Part shown: positions 9,301 through 18,383 of the stretch, one piece after another | How positions within the stretch are numbered: position 1 is the first letter of the stretch | Layout: each line of letters opens with the position of its first letter | The notes under the pieces: generated by a model | What the model saw: only the letters and a program-made list of their open reading frames with translations | What the model was told of the DNA's origin: nothing | Database searches by the model: none | Program-made: the position numbers and the translations under genes | Source: CAJQLB01 sp905479065 | GTDB lineage: Bacteria > Bacteroidota > Bacteroidia > Flavobacteriales > Flavobacteriaceae | DNA: 64,000 nt | NCBI GenBank assembly: GCA_943846735.1 | Contig: OX044364.1 | Location: forward strand, 2,170,001-2,234,000 | Direction: 5' to 3'

Positions 9301-10803
9301 TCCGTCACCTACCATGAAACTCTAATAGACGCTCAAGGAGGTGTCTCAGCGATTCCAACACCAACAAATTATACAAATACAACATCTCCGCAGACCATAT
9401 TTGTAAGAGTTACCAATGATGTCACAGGATGTTATGTGGTGGTCAACTTTGATGTAATTATCAATCCAATTCCAAACATGATTGCAGTTACAAACTTGAT
9501 TGAATGCGAAGATAATACAGATGGAATTTTTGATTTTGATTTAGAATTGAAAACAAGTGATATATTAAATGGTCAAGATCCTGGAATTTTTTCGGTGTCA
9601 TACTATATTTCTCAAGATGATGCAGATAATTCAGTAAATGCTTTATCAAGTCCTTTTACAAACACAGTAAACCCTCAAGAAATTTTTATTAAAACAACAA
9701 ACACGGTAACGAATTGTGAAGTAGCAACAGAAAGTTTTTTTATTGAAGTGCAAGAAAGTTCTAATGCGAATCAAAATGTAACTCCTTTCATAATTTGTGA
9801 TAACATTGGTGATAATGATGGTTTAGGTCAATTTGATTTACTTCTAAAAAATACAGAGATTTTACAGGGTCAAGATCCAAGCATCTATGAAGTTACCTAC
9901 TACGCTGAGTTTTCAGATGCTGATTTATTTATAAATCCAATTCCAAATGTTTATGAAAATATTACAGAAAATCAAGTGATTTATGCTCGAGTAGACAATG
10001 TCAACACTTCAAGTGACTTTTGTTATGAAATTACAGAAGTCTTACTCGAGGTTAAAAGACTACCTCAGTTTGATTTAGATGATGACTATGTTCTTTGTAT
10101 CAACTCAAATGGTACAGAAGTGGTGACTCCTCCGCTACTTGACACCCAATTATCAGAAAGTGATTACACATTTGCTTGGTATATAGAAGGGACGCTTATT
10201 CCAGGGGTTGTAACCTCAAGCTATTTAGTGGCAGAGGGTGGAAATTATGAAGTACTAGTAACAAATATTGCTAGTGGATGCCAAACAATAGATGCGACTG
10301 TTGTTATTGAAAGTGGCCCTCCCTCAGTTACAGTGACCATGATTACTGAAGCATTTGTTGATAATAATATTATTGAGGCGACAGTGACTGGAAATGGTGT
10401 CTATGAATTTAGCTTAGATAATGGCCCTTGGCAAGAAAGTGGCGTATTTGAGAATGTGTCTGGTGGTGAACATACCGTTCAAGCTCGTGATTTAATAGGT
10501 TGTGGGATTGGTGCAGCAACAATTTTAGTTTTAGATTTCCCTGGGTTTTTTACACCCAATGGTGATGGGTATAATGATACTTGGAATATCCCTGGGTTAG
10601 GGGCTCAAGCTAACGCAAAAATTTATATATTTGACAGATACGGAAAGCTCTTAAAACAGTTAAATCCTTTAGACGAAGGTTGGAATGGTACCTTTAATGG
10701 AATACCACTACCTTCAAGTGATTATTGGTTTACAATTGAATATCAAGAACCAAGTACTGACGAGCTAAAAAGGTTTAGTGCCAATTTTACCTTGAAAAGA
10801 TGA
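6322..10803 (+). CDS. Large secreted T9SS type B protein with choice-of-anchor L domain and nine acidic repeats
   Basis: This 1493-residue protein has a signal peptide (MQKTTYIIILIFFTMGGYAQ). A choice-of-anchor L domain follows (about residues 25-285; FRYLMASEEYNGTD), then an Ig-like segment. Nine repeats of roughly 85-100 residues come next, from about residue 372 to 1245. Each begins with a Cys plus acidic cluster such as CDDDNDG and ends with a strand like IFVRVEN and a second Cys. A second Ig-like segment precedes the C-terminal gliding-motility-associated domain (from about 1407, FFTPNGDGYNDTW). That domain is a type B signal for T9SS export and cell-surface attachment. The TTG at 6307 is rejected in favour of ATG 6322, which starts the signal peptide. 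Adhesin is the likely role; Ca2+ binding by the acidic clusters is inferred. Confidence 0.9.
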   Translation: MQKTTYIIILIFFTMGGYAQVIDINDAGDPQSSFGPEQLIDEVLINSVCSSVRDFTFQVYGTPTETEKKSYGYFKRGAALDFPFVEGIVIASGKVFEGGNRDNDATLGNFNAGIDNVGLPGDTDLNTALNEGGSGDATYIKFTFTPISDTISFRYLMASEEYNGTDECSFTDGFAFLLREVGTTNYQNLAVLDDGSPVTVTNINDSDGCRSNEELFAGYNSSPNGGFIDDTNYNGRTVVLTAFANVTPNVDYEIKLVVADYGDRKFDTAVFLEAGSFNIGLDLGDDITVAGGSSPCIGDTLTLDTLIDTSLGTHTWYKDGAVITGQTESTLDVLESGEYTVEIDFSGTCTATDSITIEFTPIPVLNPIDDQFICDDDNDGLWSLDLATLATQILGAQDPANVTVSFHNSQIAADANNSPISSPYTNTSAYTQEEIFIRVQNNINEACYVTDSFLFNVFSQSMANPQVVSVCDNDDDGDATNGLIDFDLTTLTPLVLDGQDASQFYVSYHLNQSDADTPSGELPLLYTSPSQQLIVRVENIDNTDCYDTAIIDLEVRETPIVVPLVDLFQCDDDTDGLTEFNLTEANELISVNYVTETFTYHLTEADAEAGSAAIGNPTTYLNTDSSAAPDVLFARTETANGCFGTTQVNLYVSTTDIPSSFQLNFEVCDDDLVDGDNRNGIASFDFSAAEALITAELAVGEALTISYYQNMNDALSEANAITDISNYRNESSPNNQSIIVRVDSDLNNACYGLGEHIILTVNSLPEENNVSDIEFCSDTVDVATIDLTQFDAEVIGSQNPLDFNISYHELAIDATSGANALADSYNNSNNPQVIHVRVEDKDTSCFVASINFEITVNATPLINTPPPLELCDDNSSGDGREFFTLEDASMDILGGLTGVTLTFHESLVDARSGVDILTSPYQNSTINSQTIYARVEDDNTACFSTTSVELIVNSLPNSKTDPQTLILCDIAGVTQTFDLTENQDYIINSEVGVSVTYHETLIDAQGGVSAIPTPTNYTNTTSPQTIFVRVTNDVTGCYVVVNFDVIINPIPNMIAVTNLIECEDNTDGIFDFDLELKTSDILNGQDPGIFSVSYYISQDDADNSVNALSSPFTNTVNPQEIFIKTTNTVTNCEVATESFFIEVQESSNANQNVTPFIICDNIGDNDGLGQFDLLLKNTEILQGQDPSIYEVTYYAEFSDADLFINPIPNVYENITENQVIYARVDNVNTSSDFCYEITEVLLEVKRLPQFDLDDDYVLCINSNGTEVVTPPLLDTQLSESDYTFAWYIEGTLIPGVVTSSYLVAEGGNYEVLVTNIASGCQTIDATVVIESGPPSVTVTMITEAFVDNNIIEATVTGNGVYEFSLDNGPWQESGVFENVSGGEHTVQARDLIGCGIGAATILVLDFPGFFTPNGDGYNDTWNIPGLGAQANAKIYIFDRYGKLLKQLNPLDEGWNGTFNGIPLPSSDYWFTIEYQEPSTDELKRFSANFTLKR

Positions 10804-11819
10804 GAATTAAAATGAGTTTAGAAAAATTATGTTTAGTGGGAATGATTCTTTTGGGGTCTAAATTTGCGACAGCACAAGAGGGATTGCCAATTTACTCCGA
10901 TTATCTAACAGATAATTATTATTTAATTCATCCATCAATGGCTGGAGTTGCTAATTGTAGTAAAATAAGATTGACGGGGAGGCAACAATGGTTTGGGCAA
11001 GATGAAGCCCCTAGTTTAAATACAATTAGCATTAATGGTAGACTAGGAGACTCACCATCAGCACTGGGAGCCATTGCTTTTACTGATAAAAATGGATATC
11101 ACTCACAAACAGGGGCCTATGCAACGTATGCACATCATTTAATGTTCTCTAGAAATCCAATTGATTTGAATATGTTGTCATTTGGACTAAGTGCTGGTTT
11201 CATTCAATATAAACTTGACGAAACATCATTTTTAGCAGACGGATTTGATCCCATTATTTCAGGAATTGAACAAAGTGCAACTAATTTTAATATTGATTTA
11301 GGATTTTCATATCACTTTATAAATTTTTATGCACATGCAACGGTAAAAAATGTACTAGCAAATGAAGGGATTAATTTTAATGAGCAAGGATTGAGTTACA
11401 ACAATTTAAGAACATACTTGTTTTCGGCAGGGAATGTGTTCAATAAATTAGGGAGTGAAATGAGCTACGAGCCATCGGTCATGTACATGTACAGAGAGGC
11501 GACCAACGAATCTTTAGTCGATGTTAATATGAAGGTTTATCGAGAAATGGATTTTGGAAAACTTTGGGCAGGGATTTCTTATAGAAGAAGTTTTGATGGT
11601 GCAGAATTTTTAAATGGAACAGGGGTAAGTAGTCAAAAGCTACAATATTTTACACCATTATTAGGTGTCAATTACAATGATTTTGTTTTTGCTTACACTT
11701 ACTCATACCAGGCCAACTCCATTGTTTTTAATAATGGGGGCTTTCATCAACTTACTTTAGGCTATAACTTTAATTGCGTAAAAGAAAAATACGAGTGTAA
11801 CTGTCCTAGTGTAAATTAG
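10800..11819 (+). CDS. T9SS-associated outer membrane protein, PorP/SprF family
   Basis: This is a 339-residue predicted outer-membrane beta-barrel of the PorP/SprF family. It has a signal peptide ending at Ala-Gln (FATAQEGLP). The family signature follows: YSDYLTDNYYLIHPSMAGV near the N-terminus, GRQQWFG, and a C-terminal strand (FHQLTLGYNF). SprF-type proteins assist secretion or anchoring of a specific partner. Here the ATG overlaps the stop of the large T9SS protein by 4 bases (ATGA), so the partner is almost certainly the upstream gene. A second ATG at 10812 is possible but would shorten the signal peptide. Confidence 0.93.
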   Translation: MRIKMSLEKLCLVGMILLGSKFATAQEGLPIYSDYLTDNYYLIHPSMAGVANCSKIRLTGRQQWFGQDEAPSLNTISINGRLGDSPSALGAIAFTDKNGYHSQTGAYATYAHHLMFSRNPIDLNMLSFGLSAGFIQYKLDETSFLADGFDPIISGIEQSATNFNIDLGFSYHFINFYAHATVKNVLANEGINFNEQGLSYNNLRTYLFSAGNVFNKLGSEMSYEPSVMYMYREATNESLVDVNMKVYREMDFGKLWAGISYRRSFDGAEFLNGTGVSSQKLQYFTPLLGVNYNDFVFAYTYSYQANSIVFNNGGFHQLTLGYNFNCVKEKYECNCPSVN

Positions 11820-11881
11820 TGAAGAGTGTTTTTTGAAAGAGTACTTAAATTTTAAATCCACAACGTTTATTTCTTAATTAT

Positions 11882-12409
11882 ATGCCAGTTATTAAACCTG
11901 TTAATGGCAAGTTACCTCAAATCGAAGAGGATTGTTTTATTGCTGAAAATGCCACAATTGTTGGGGATGTCATTATTGGTAATCAATCAAGTATTTGGTT
12001 TAGTGCGGTTATCCGAGGCGATGTAAACTCCATCAAAATAGGGAATAAAGTTAATATTCAAGACGGAGCTGTTGTTCATGCCACCTATAAAACATCACCT
12101 ACAAATATTGGGGATAATGTATCCATTGGGCATAATGCAATTGTTCATGGTTGTACCATCCATGATAATGTACTCATTGGTATGGGCAGTATTGTAATGG
12201 ATGACTGTATTATAGAAAGTAATAGTATTATTGCAGCTGGCGCCGTTGTAACTAAAAATACGGTAGTACCATCGGGGAGTATTTATGCTGGTACCCCCGC
12301 CAGAAAAATCAAGGACATTAGCAAGGAGCTCATATCGGGTGAAATTAATAGAATAGCCAACAATTACGTAAAATATTCAAATTGGTTCTCAGATGATGAT
12401 ATGAAGTGA
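11882..12409 (+). CDS. Gamma-carbonic anhydrase family protein
   Basis: This 175-residue protein is a left-handed beta-helix of hexapeptide repeats, a trimer in known members. The three zinc-binding histidines of gamma-class carbonic anhydrases are recognisable: one in GAVVHATY and two in GHNAIVHG. The C-terminal part has the YAGTPARKIKDIS motif and a terminal helix. The length is normal. It may hydrate CO2 or serve as an acyl/metal-binding paralogue; activity within the family varies. It lies 62 bases after the PorP/SprF gene. Confidence 0.9.
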   Translation: MPVIKPVNGKLPQIEEDCFIAENATIVGDVIIGNQSSIWFSAVIRGDVNSIKIGNKVNIQDGAVVHATYKTSPTNIGDNVSIGHNAIVHGCTIHDNVLIGMGSIVMDDCIIESNSIIAAGAVVTKNTVVPSGSIYAGTPARKIKDISKELISGEINRIANNYVKYSNWFSDDDMK

Positions 12410-12499
12410 TTTAAGAATAGGACTACATTCGCGAATATGTAGGTTTAAGTTAGCCGAAATAGATCATTGTTTTGAGGCTAATAGATTCAATTTTCAAGA

Positions 12500-13279
12500 T
12501 TAAAAATCTAAAAAGTCAACGTTAAAATGATTGCCCAACAAAGAGGTCAACACCTCGGGATTGCCATTTGTGAAAAATTGGTTTCTGCCGGGAGTGAATT
12601 GAAAATTTATTAGGTGGTTTGTTTGGAGGATTGATTTTACTTGTCTTGCTACTGATTGACCAGAATCGATGATGCGTATGTGCTTTGGAAGAAGGTCCTT
12701 TAATATTGGAATTAAATAAGAATAGTGAGTACAGCCTAGTACGAGATAATCAATATTCGCTTTAATCATGGGCTCAAGATAATTTTTAAGCAAACGCGTC
12801 ATCTCAACAGAATATAGGTTACCACTTTCAATAAGTTCCACAATTCCCTCTCCCTCTTGTTCAATTTTTAAAATATCGTATCCATAAAGACTCGCAGTTT
12901 TATGAAATAAAGCACTTGACAAAGTCCCTTTTGTTGCGAGAACACCAACAATCTTTGTTTTGGAGTTTAGGGCGGCTGGTTTGATTGCAGGTTCAATGCC
13001 TACAAAAGGAATATCGTAATGACCTCTTAAATAAGCAATGGCATTGGTAGTAGCAGTGTTACAAGCAACAACAATAACTTTGCACTCTTTTGATAAAAGC
13101 AACTCAACATTTTTTATACTCAGTTCTTTGATTTTTTTAGAACCCTTTGGCCCATAGGGAGCAAACTTACTATCTGCTAAATAAATGGTGTGTTCGTTTG
13201 GAAGTAATTTATGGATCTCCTTCCAAATGGAGGAACCTCCAACACCCGAGTCAAATATGCCGATAGGCTTTTTATTCAC
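12500..13279 (-). CDS. murI: Glutamate racemase
   Basis: This 259-residue cofactor-independent racemase converts L- to D-glutamate for peptidoglycan. The two catalytic cysteines are present: C73 in VVACNTATTNA and C183 in LGCTHYSYL. The substrate motif FDSGVGGSS lies at residues 9-17. It is the last gene of the minus-strand envelope cluster, separated from ompH by a strong terminator-like hairpin (13294-13321), so some of its expression may be read-through or come from its own promoter. Confidence 0.97.
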   Translation of the reverse strand: MNKKPIGIFDSGVGGSSIWKEIHKLLPNEHTIYLADSKFAPYGPKGSKKIKELSIKNVELLLSKECKVIVVACNTATTNAIAYLRGHYDIPFVGIEPAIKPAALNSKTKIVGVLATKGTLSSALFHKTASLYGYDILKIEQEGEGIVELIESGNLYSVEMTRLLKNYLEPMIKANIDYLVLGCTHYSYLIPILKDLLPKHIRIIDSGQSVARQVKSILQTNHLINFQFTPGRNQFFTNGNPEVLTSLLGNHFNVDFLDF

Positions 13280-13291
13280 AAAAACAAAAAT

Positions 13292-13321
13292 AAAAAAGCT
13301 GTCTTGATAAAGACAGCTTTT
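13292..13321 (-). terminator. Rho-independent terminator after the ompH pair
   Basis: A perfect 12-bp stem (13294-13305 with 13310-13321, arms AAAAGCTGTCTT/AAGACAGCTTTT) has a 4-base loop. On the minus strand it is followed by a T-rich stretch. It lies between the end of ompH and the start of murI. Confidence 0.8.
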
Positions 13322-13344
13322 GAAATTTATTTTTTAAAAATATT

Positions 13345-13854
13345 CTAGAAACCTAATTCTTTCTTAACGTCAGCTAATAAATCTTTACCATCAGCATAAA
13401 GAACTCCTTGTCCTGACATCGCATCTAACACATAATTATAACCTTGTGCTTTTGCAACTTTTTGTATAGCTACTCGAGCTTCTTCGTAAATAGGTTTAAG
13501 TAACTCGGCTTCTTTTTTTTGTAAATCTTCTTGAGCTTGTTTTTGGTAAGCACCGATACTCTGTTGCATGCCAGAAACTTCAGCAATTCTTTTTTGGTTT
13601 TCTTCGTCTGTTTTTGTCGAAGCTTCTGCATCGTATTGCTTTACTTTATTTTGATATTCAGTTGCCATTTCCTGAATACTCACTTCGTATGTTTTTGCTA
13701 GCTTTTCTAACTCTCCTTGGGCTGCTTTCATTTTTGGCATGGACTCAACCAGCTCCTGTGTATTAATATGTGCAACTTTGCTTTGAGCATTCATAAAGCT
13801 TGTACTTCCTATAAAAAGTGCTGCTACAAATAAAATAGTTTTGAAATGTTTCAT
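13345..13854 (-). CDS. OmpH/Skp family periplasmic chaperone
   Basis: This 169-residue Skp-like protein has a signal peptide (ending SFMNAQ). A short beta core contains KVAHINTQELVESMPKM, followed by a long charged coiled-coil region (about residues 45-120), and the chain closes with YNYVLDAMSGQGVLY. Skp proteins hold unfolded outer-membrane proteins in the periplasm for the Bam complex. It lies directly downstream of a longer paralogue and of bamA on the same strand, the usual Bacteroidota order. Confidence 0.93.
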   Translation of the reverse strand: MKHFKTILFVAALFIGSTSFMNAQSKVAHINTQELVESMPKMKAAQGELEKLAKTYEVSIQEMATEYQNKVKQYDAEASTKTDEENQKRIAEVSGMQQSIGAYQKQAQEDLQKKEAELLKPIYEEARVAIQKVAKAQGYNYVLDAMSGQGVLYADGKDLLADVKKELGF

Positions 13855-13884
13855 TGTTTTAAAATTGTGTTATAAAATTGTTTA

Positions 13885-14910
13885 TTAATTATTATTCTTT
13901 TTTGATTTAGTGATACTATCTTGAATTTTTTGTGCTTCAAGCTTTGCCTTTCTTGCAGCTAAAATTTTAGCTTTTTTCTCTTCTAATATCTTTTTCCTTT
14001 CTTCCCTAGGGCTCAAAGGTTTTTCTTTTTCACTGACTTCAACAGCTTTCTCCTCAGATTCGTTTGTCTTTGTGACGGATACCTGAGTACTAGTTAATTC
14101 TTCTTGGGCTTCTACTTTGCTAGATGTGCGTTGATTTAGTTTTGCGTCTCTCTCTTTTGCACGCTCCTCAAGAATCAATTTTTTCTTTTCCTCGAGGGCT
14201 TTTCGCTTTGCTTCTCTTTCAGAAAGTTGCTTTGCTCGTTTGTCAGCAATGACTTTTGCTCGCTCCGCTTTCATATCGGCAGCAGCTTTAGTTGCAGCCT
14301 CACGCTCTTTGTTAATGGCAGCAGGAACGATAGCTTCCGCTTTTGCGTCTTTTCTTTCTTTCTTACTTTTGGCTTGGGTGCGTTTTGAGGAACGTTTTAT
14401 TGAGCGCAAAACTTGATCACTTATGTCATAGCGATCAGCTGAATATAACATCACAACATCCGTTGACTTATCAAAAACAAAATCATAACTTCTACTTTTT
14501 GCAATTTCTTGCACTGCAGCAAAAATTTGGTCTTGGATGGGTTGCATCAATTGTTTTTTTTGAATCATTAAATCACCGTTGGGTCCAAATCGTTTCTGTT
14601 GATAATCCAGAATGTCAGTTTCTTCGATGTTAATATCCTCTTGTCTTTCTTTGATGAGCTCTGGTGTTAACAGTATGGCTTCACTGCTCAATTGTTTTTT
14701 CTGTAAATCAATGGCATTTAATCGTTTCTCAATATCATTTTTCCACTTTTGGACTTTTGATTCAAGTTGTGTATTTGCTTCCTGGTATTCTGGTACATTT
14801 TGTAGGATATATTCCGTGTCAATATAACCAATACGGACACCACGTTGTGCCATTGTTGACCAACTAATTAATGATGTCAAAACGAGTAAACAAAACGTAT
14901 TGGTTTTCAT
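13885..14910 (-). CDS. OmpH/Skp family protein with long Lys/Glu/Ala-rich C-terminal extension
   Basis: This is a second OmpH-family protein of 341 residues. The start used is the ATG at 14910 (MKTNTFCLLVL), which opens a signal peptide; an upstream in-frame ATG at 14937 adds 9 residues. Residues about 25-170 form the Skp-like domain (VRIGYIDTEYILQNVPEYQE to YDFVFDKSTDVVMLYS). The remaining 170 residues are highly charged and predicted coiled-coil, rich in KERKDAKAEA-like stretches. The extension is not part of classical Skp and its function is unknown. Confidence 0.9.
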   Translation of the reverse strand: MKTNTFCLLVLTSLISWSTMAQRGVRIGYIDTEYILQNVPEYQEANTQLESKVQKWKNDIEKRLNAIDLQKKQLSSEAILLTPELIKERQEDINIEETDILDYQQKRFGPNGDLMIQKKQLMQPIQDQIFAAVQEIAKSRSYDFVFDKSTDVVMLYSADRYDISDQVLRSIKRSSKRTQAKSKKERKDAKAEAIVPAAINKEREAATKAAADMKAERAKVIADKRAKQLSEREAKRKALEEKKKLILEERAKERDAKLNQRTSSKVEAQEELTSTQVSVTKTNESEEKAVEVSEKEKPLSPREERKKILEEKKAKILAARKAKLEAQKIQDSITKSKKNNN

Positions 14911-15082
14911 CTTATTATTTAGTTTGACTAGTCTCATTTTTAAGTTCTTATTGATGACGAATGTAATTAATGTTATGTCTCGTCAAAAAATTAATATTTA
15001 TCAAATTAACGAAATATATTTTGAAAAATTTTAACACTTCTATTAAATCACTATTAGCTCATTGAAAATATCGTGCCATACT

Positions 15083-17632
15083 TTAAAATTGTTGACCAAT
15101 TATAAAATGTGTCTCCCATCCATTTTTGACCGTTGAACCGGGGAGTGGATCAAATCCATGTCCAAAATCAATACCCAATAGTCCAAAAGCAGGCATAAAT
15201 AATCTAATACCGACACCTGCAGATCTTTTTAGTGCAAATGGATTGTAATCTCTAAAATTGTCGTAGGAGGCTCCACCTTCTACAAACGCGAGAGCATAAA
15301 TTTTTGCTTGTGCACCTAATGAAATGGGGTATCGCAGTTCTAGTGAAAATTTATTGTAAATAGTACCTCCATCTTGTGTTGATAGGGACTGATTTGGATA
15401 ACCTCTCAATGCTATCGCCTCTCTTCCATCAAGACTGTAACTTCCTAACCCGTCACCTCCGAGGAAAAAACGTTCAAAAGGAATCACCCCTCGGTCATTA
15501 TTGTATGCTCCCAAAAAACCAAATTCTAAAGATGGCTTTAAAATAAGTTTACCAACTATTCTAGTATACCAATCTGCTTTAAATTTTATTTTATAAAACT
15601 CTAGCCATTTAAATCTTTCTTGATCAATTTCTGATATTCTATCAGCAATTTCAGTGTTGCTAGGATCAGCCTCTAATTCGTCAATCAATTGTCCTCGCTC
15701 ATCTTTTAAAGCGGTGTAGTCTACATTATTAACTGCCGAATATGGGAATGAGAATTTAGCAGTTAAACTAAAGCTTGAACCTGCCTCAGGATAAATTGGA
15801 TCAACAGATGTATTGTTTCTACTTATTCCGATTGTATACGCTAAGTTGTTGGATGTTCCGTTACCAAAAGTAAATAATCCTGTATTGTAATTTTTTAAAT
15901 CATAGTGTTGAAAACTTACAGCTTGTGACAAAGTGAAAAAATCGTCAGGCACCGATAAACGTTTTGCAATTCCTACAGATAATCCCGTGATGTTAAAACG
16001 ACGACTTTTGTCAGCGTTTCTTGTAATGGGATCATATAAAAACTGTTTGGTATGTGATAGTGATGTGGAAAACTGAACAGGTTTGATACCACCAAGCCAA
16101 GGTTCTACAAACGAAAAGCTATACGTTTGGTAAAATCTACTGGCCTGCAAGCGTAACGATAGCTTTTGGCCGTCACCCATTGGTATGGGTGTGTAGGCTT
16201 CTTTATTAAAAATGTCTTTTATTGAAAAGTTGTTAAAGGATAATCCAAGTGTCCCTATAAAACCACCGCCGCCGTATCCACCTTGCAATTCAATTTGACT
16301 TGAACCTCGCTCAACTACTGAATATTCCATGTCAAGAGTTCCTTCCGTAGGGTTTGGATTTAAAAAATTTGGTGAAATTTGTTGAGCATCAAAAAATCCA
16401 AGTTGTCCAAGTTCTCTAATGGTTCTAATAACATCAGATTTTCTATACAAAGCTCCTGGTCTTGTTCTAAGTTCTCTGTAAATAACATGGTCATTAGTTT
16501 TGTCATTACCTGTCACGGATATTTTATTGAAATAAGCAGGTTTTCCCTCAATAATTCTTACCTCTAAATCAATGACGTTCCCGTCTGCACTGACTTCAAC
16601 AGGGGTAATAGTTGAAAATAAGTAGCCATTATTTTGATATAAATTCGTTAAATCAATACCATCCGGTTTATCAGGATCTTGTATGCGTTTTTCAAGCTCA
16701 ACACCGTTGTAGGTATCTCCTTTGTTAATTTGTAATACGCTATTTAGCTGCACATCAGTATACACGGTGTTACCAAGGTAATTAATCTTACCATAAGTGT
16801 ACTGTTCACCTTCTTCCAATCCAATAAAAACGGAGATAGTTTCATCACTATTTAGAGCTATCGAATCGGATGTAATTCGAGCATCACGATATCCATTTTC
16901 TTTATACTTGTCTACAATACTTACTAAATCATCATTAAAATCATTCAAAATATATTTAGAGCGCTTGAGAACTCGAATAGGATTTTTCTTTTTGGTGTTT
17001 TTCATTGCTTTACGCAATTTCTTACTACCAAGCTTGTCATTGCCACTGAAAGAAATATCTTTTATTTTTACTTTTTCTCCTTTGTCAATAGTCACTTTCA
17101 TATTGACTTTATTGCTCTTTTCGGAATCTGCAATAGTGTAAGTTGAAACGTTGACATTAGCATTTAAAAAACCTCTTTTCTTGTAAGTGTTTTCAATATA
17201 ATTCTTGGTGGTTGTAATTAAGTTCTCCGTAACTTTTACACCAGATTGTAACTTATTTTCTTCGATAACTTCGTCTTTCTTTCCTTTCTTAATCCCATTG
17301 ATTGTAACCTCATTTAATTCAGGGAGATCAAATAATTCTATTTCAAGAAACACATTGTCGTTTTCAATTTTTAAAACATATAAATTAACACTACTAAATA
17401 AATTTGTTTTCCAGAGTTTATTAAGTGCATTTCTTGTTTTATCGCCAGGTATTCGGAGCAATTCGCCCTTCCTTAACCCTGAAAATGTGACGATAGTGGT
17501 CGCGCTATAGTTGGTGTCTCCGGTGACAACAACTTCTGCTAAGGTATATTGTTTATCTGTACTTTGAGAATTCGAAGAGAATCCTAAAAATAATAGTGTA
17601 ATAAAAATGATGCTTGTAAGCTTTGATTTCAA
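15083..17632 (-). CDS. bamA: Outer membrane protein assembly factor BamA
   Basis: This is the core of the beta-barrel assembly machine. Five POTRA repeats can be followed, for example around VVVTGDTNYS, VTINGIKKGK, ISFSGNDKLG, INYLGNTVYT and ISVTGNDKTN. A 16-stranded Omp85 barrel occupies the C-terminal half and ends in a terminal Phe (FIIGQQF). The start is uncertain. No ATG is available. TTG at 17632 lies 7 bases after the uppS stop and gives an 849-residue precursor with a clean signal peptide, KSKLTSIIFITLLFLGFSS. GTG 17659 or TTG 17671 would add 9 or 13 residues that overlap uppS. Confidence 0.95.
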   Translation of the reverse strand: MKSKLTSIIFITLLFLGFSSNSQSTDKQYTLAEVVVTGDTNYSATTIVTFSGLRKGELLRIPGDKTRNALNKLWKTNLFSSVNLYVLKIENDNVFLEIELFDLPELNEVTINGIKKGKKDEVIEENKLQSGVKVTENLITTTKNYIENTYKKRGFLNANVNVSTYTIADSEKSNKVNMKVTIDKGEKVKIKDISFSGNDKLGSKKLRKAMKNTKKKNPIRVLKRSKYILNDFNDDLVSIVDKYKENGYRDARITSDSIALNSDETISVFIGLEEGEQYTYGKINYLGNTVYTDVQLNSVLQINKGDTYNGVELEKRIQDPDKPDGIDLTNLYQNNGYLFSTITPVEVSADGNVIDLEVRIIEGKPAYFNKISVTGNDKTNDHVIYRELRTRPGALYRKSDVIRTIRELGQLGFFDAQQISPNFLNPNPTEGTLDMEYSVVERGSSQIELQGGYGGGGFIGTLGLSFNNFSIKDIFNKEAYTPIPMGDGQKLSLRLQASRFYQTYSFSFVEPWLGGIKPVQFSTSLSHTKQFLYDPITRNADKSRRFNITGLSVGIAKRLSVPDDFFTLSQAVSFQHYDLKNYNTGLFTFGNGTSNNLAYTIGISRNNTSVDPIYPEAGSSFSLTAKFSFPYSAVNNVDYTALKDERGQLIDELEADPSNTEIADRISEIDQERFKWLEFYKIKFKADWYTRIVGKLILKPSLEFGFLGAYNNDRGVIPFERFFLGGDGLGSYSLDGREAIALRGYPNQSLSTQDGGTIYNKFSLELRYPISLGAQAKIYALAFVEGGASYDNFRDYNPFALKRSAGVGIRLFMPAFGLLGIDFGHGFDPLPGSTVKNGWETHFIIGQQF

Positions 17633-17639
17633 AAATAAA

Positions 17640-18383
17640 TTATGCTTTAAGTTGTTCACTGGTTTTTCCAAATCGTCTTTCTCTTTTTTGATAACTTAAA
17701 ATGGCTTCGTACAAATCCTCTTTTGTGAAATCAGGCCACAATACTTCTGTGAAAAATAATTCTGCGTATGCTATCTGCCACAGTAAAAAGTTACTTATTC
17801 GCTGTTCCCCACTGGTTCTAATTAGTAAATCTACATCTGGTAAATTTCGGGTGTAAAGATGCTCATTTATTACGGATTCATCAATTAATTCAGGCGAAAT
17901 TATATTATTTTTAACTTTGATACTAATTTGTTTGATTGTATTTATTATTTCATCTCTAGAGCCGTAGCTCAGAGCAAGGGTAAGTGTCATTTTCTTGTTG
18001 CCCTTTGTTTGTGATATGACATCTTGAAGTTCCCTTTGAACTTTCCATGGTAGTTCATCAGTGTTTCCAATCGTTTGGAGCCTTATGTCGTTGTCTTGTA
18101 GAGTTTTAATTTCATTTTTTAATGACGAAATTAATAGTCTCATTAAGGTTTGAACTTCAATTTTAGGGCGTTTCCAATTTTCTGTTGAAAACGCATATAG
18201 AGTTAAATTCTCGATATTTAGTTCGACACACGTTTCTGTTATTTCTCGAACTGATTTTGTTCCATTTTCATGACCAAAAACCCTTAAGCGTCCTTTTTGT
18301 TTTGCCCACCTGCCGTTTCCATCCATTATGATAGCGACGTGTTTTGGCATTTTTTGAGTATGTAAGAGTTCTTTTTTACTCAT
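17640..18383 (-). CDS. uppS: Isoprenyl (undecaprenyl) diphosphate synthase
   Basis: This 247-residue cis-prenyltransferase makes undecaprenyl diphosphate, the lipid carrier for peptidoglycan and O-antigen. It has the substrate motif IIMDGNGRWAKQKG with the catalytic Asp, FSTENWKRP, and the C-terminal RTSGEQRISNFLLWQIAYAE. The ATG overlaps the stop of the DUF6089 gene by 4 bases, and bamA follows closely, so the genes are co-transcribed. Confidence 0.97.
   Translation of the reverse strand: MSKKELLHTQKMPKHVAIIMDGNGRWAKQKGRLRVFGHENGTKSVREITETCVELNIENLTLYAFSTENWKRPKIEVQTLMRLLISSLKNEIKTLQDNDIRLQTIGNTDELPWKVQRELQDVISQTKGNKKMTLTLALSYGSRDEIINTIKQISIKVKNNIISPELIDESVINEHLYTRNLPDVDLLIRTSGEQRISNFLLWQIAYAELFFTEVLWPDFTKEDLYEAILSYQKRERRFGKTSEQLKA

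Noticed and set aside
7438..10060. Tandem DNA repeat or CRISPR-like array
   Set aside because: The periodicity is at protein level; the DNA of the units is too diverged for a DNA repeat array. No CRISPR-type repeat-spacer pattern was seen anywhere in the window.
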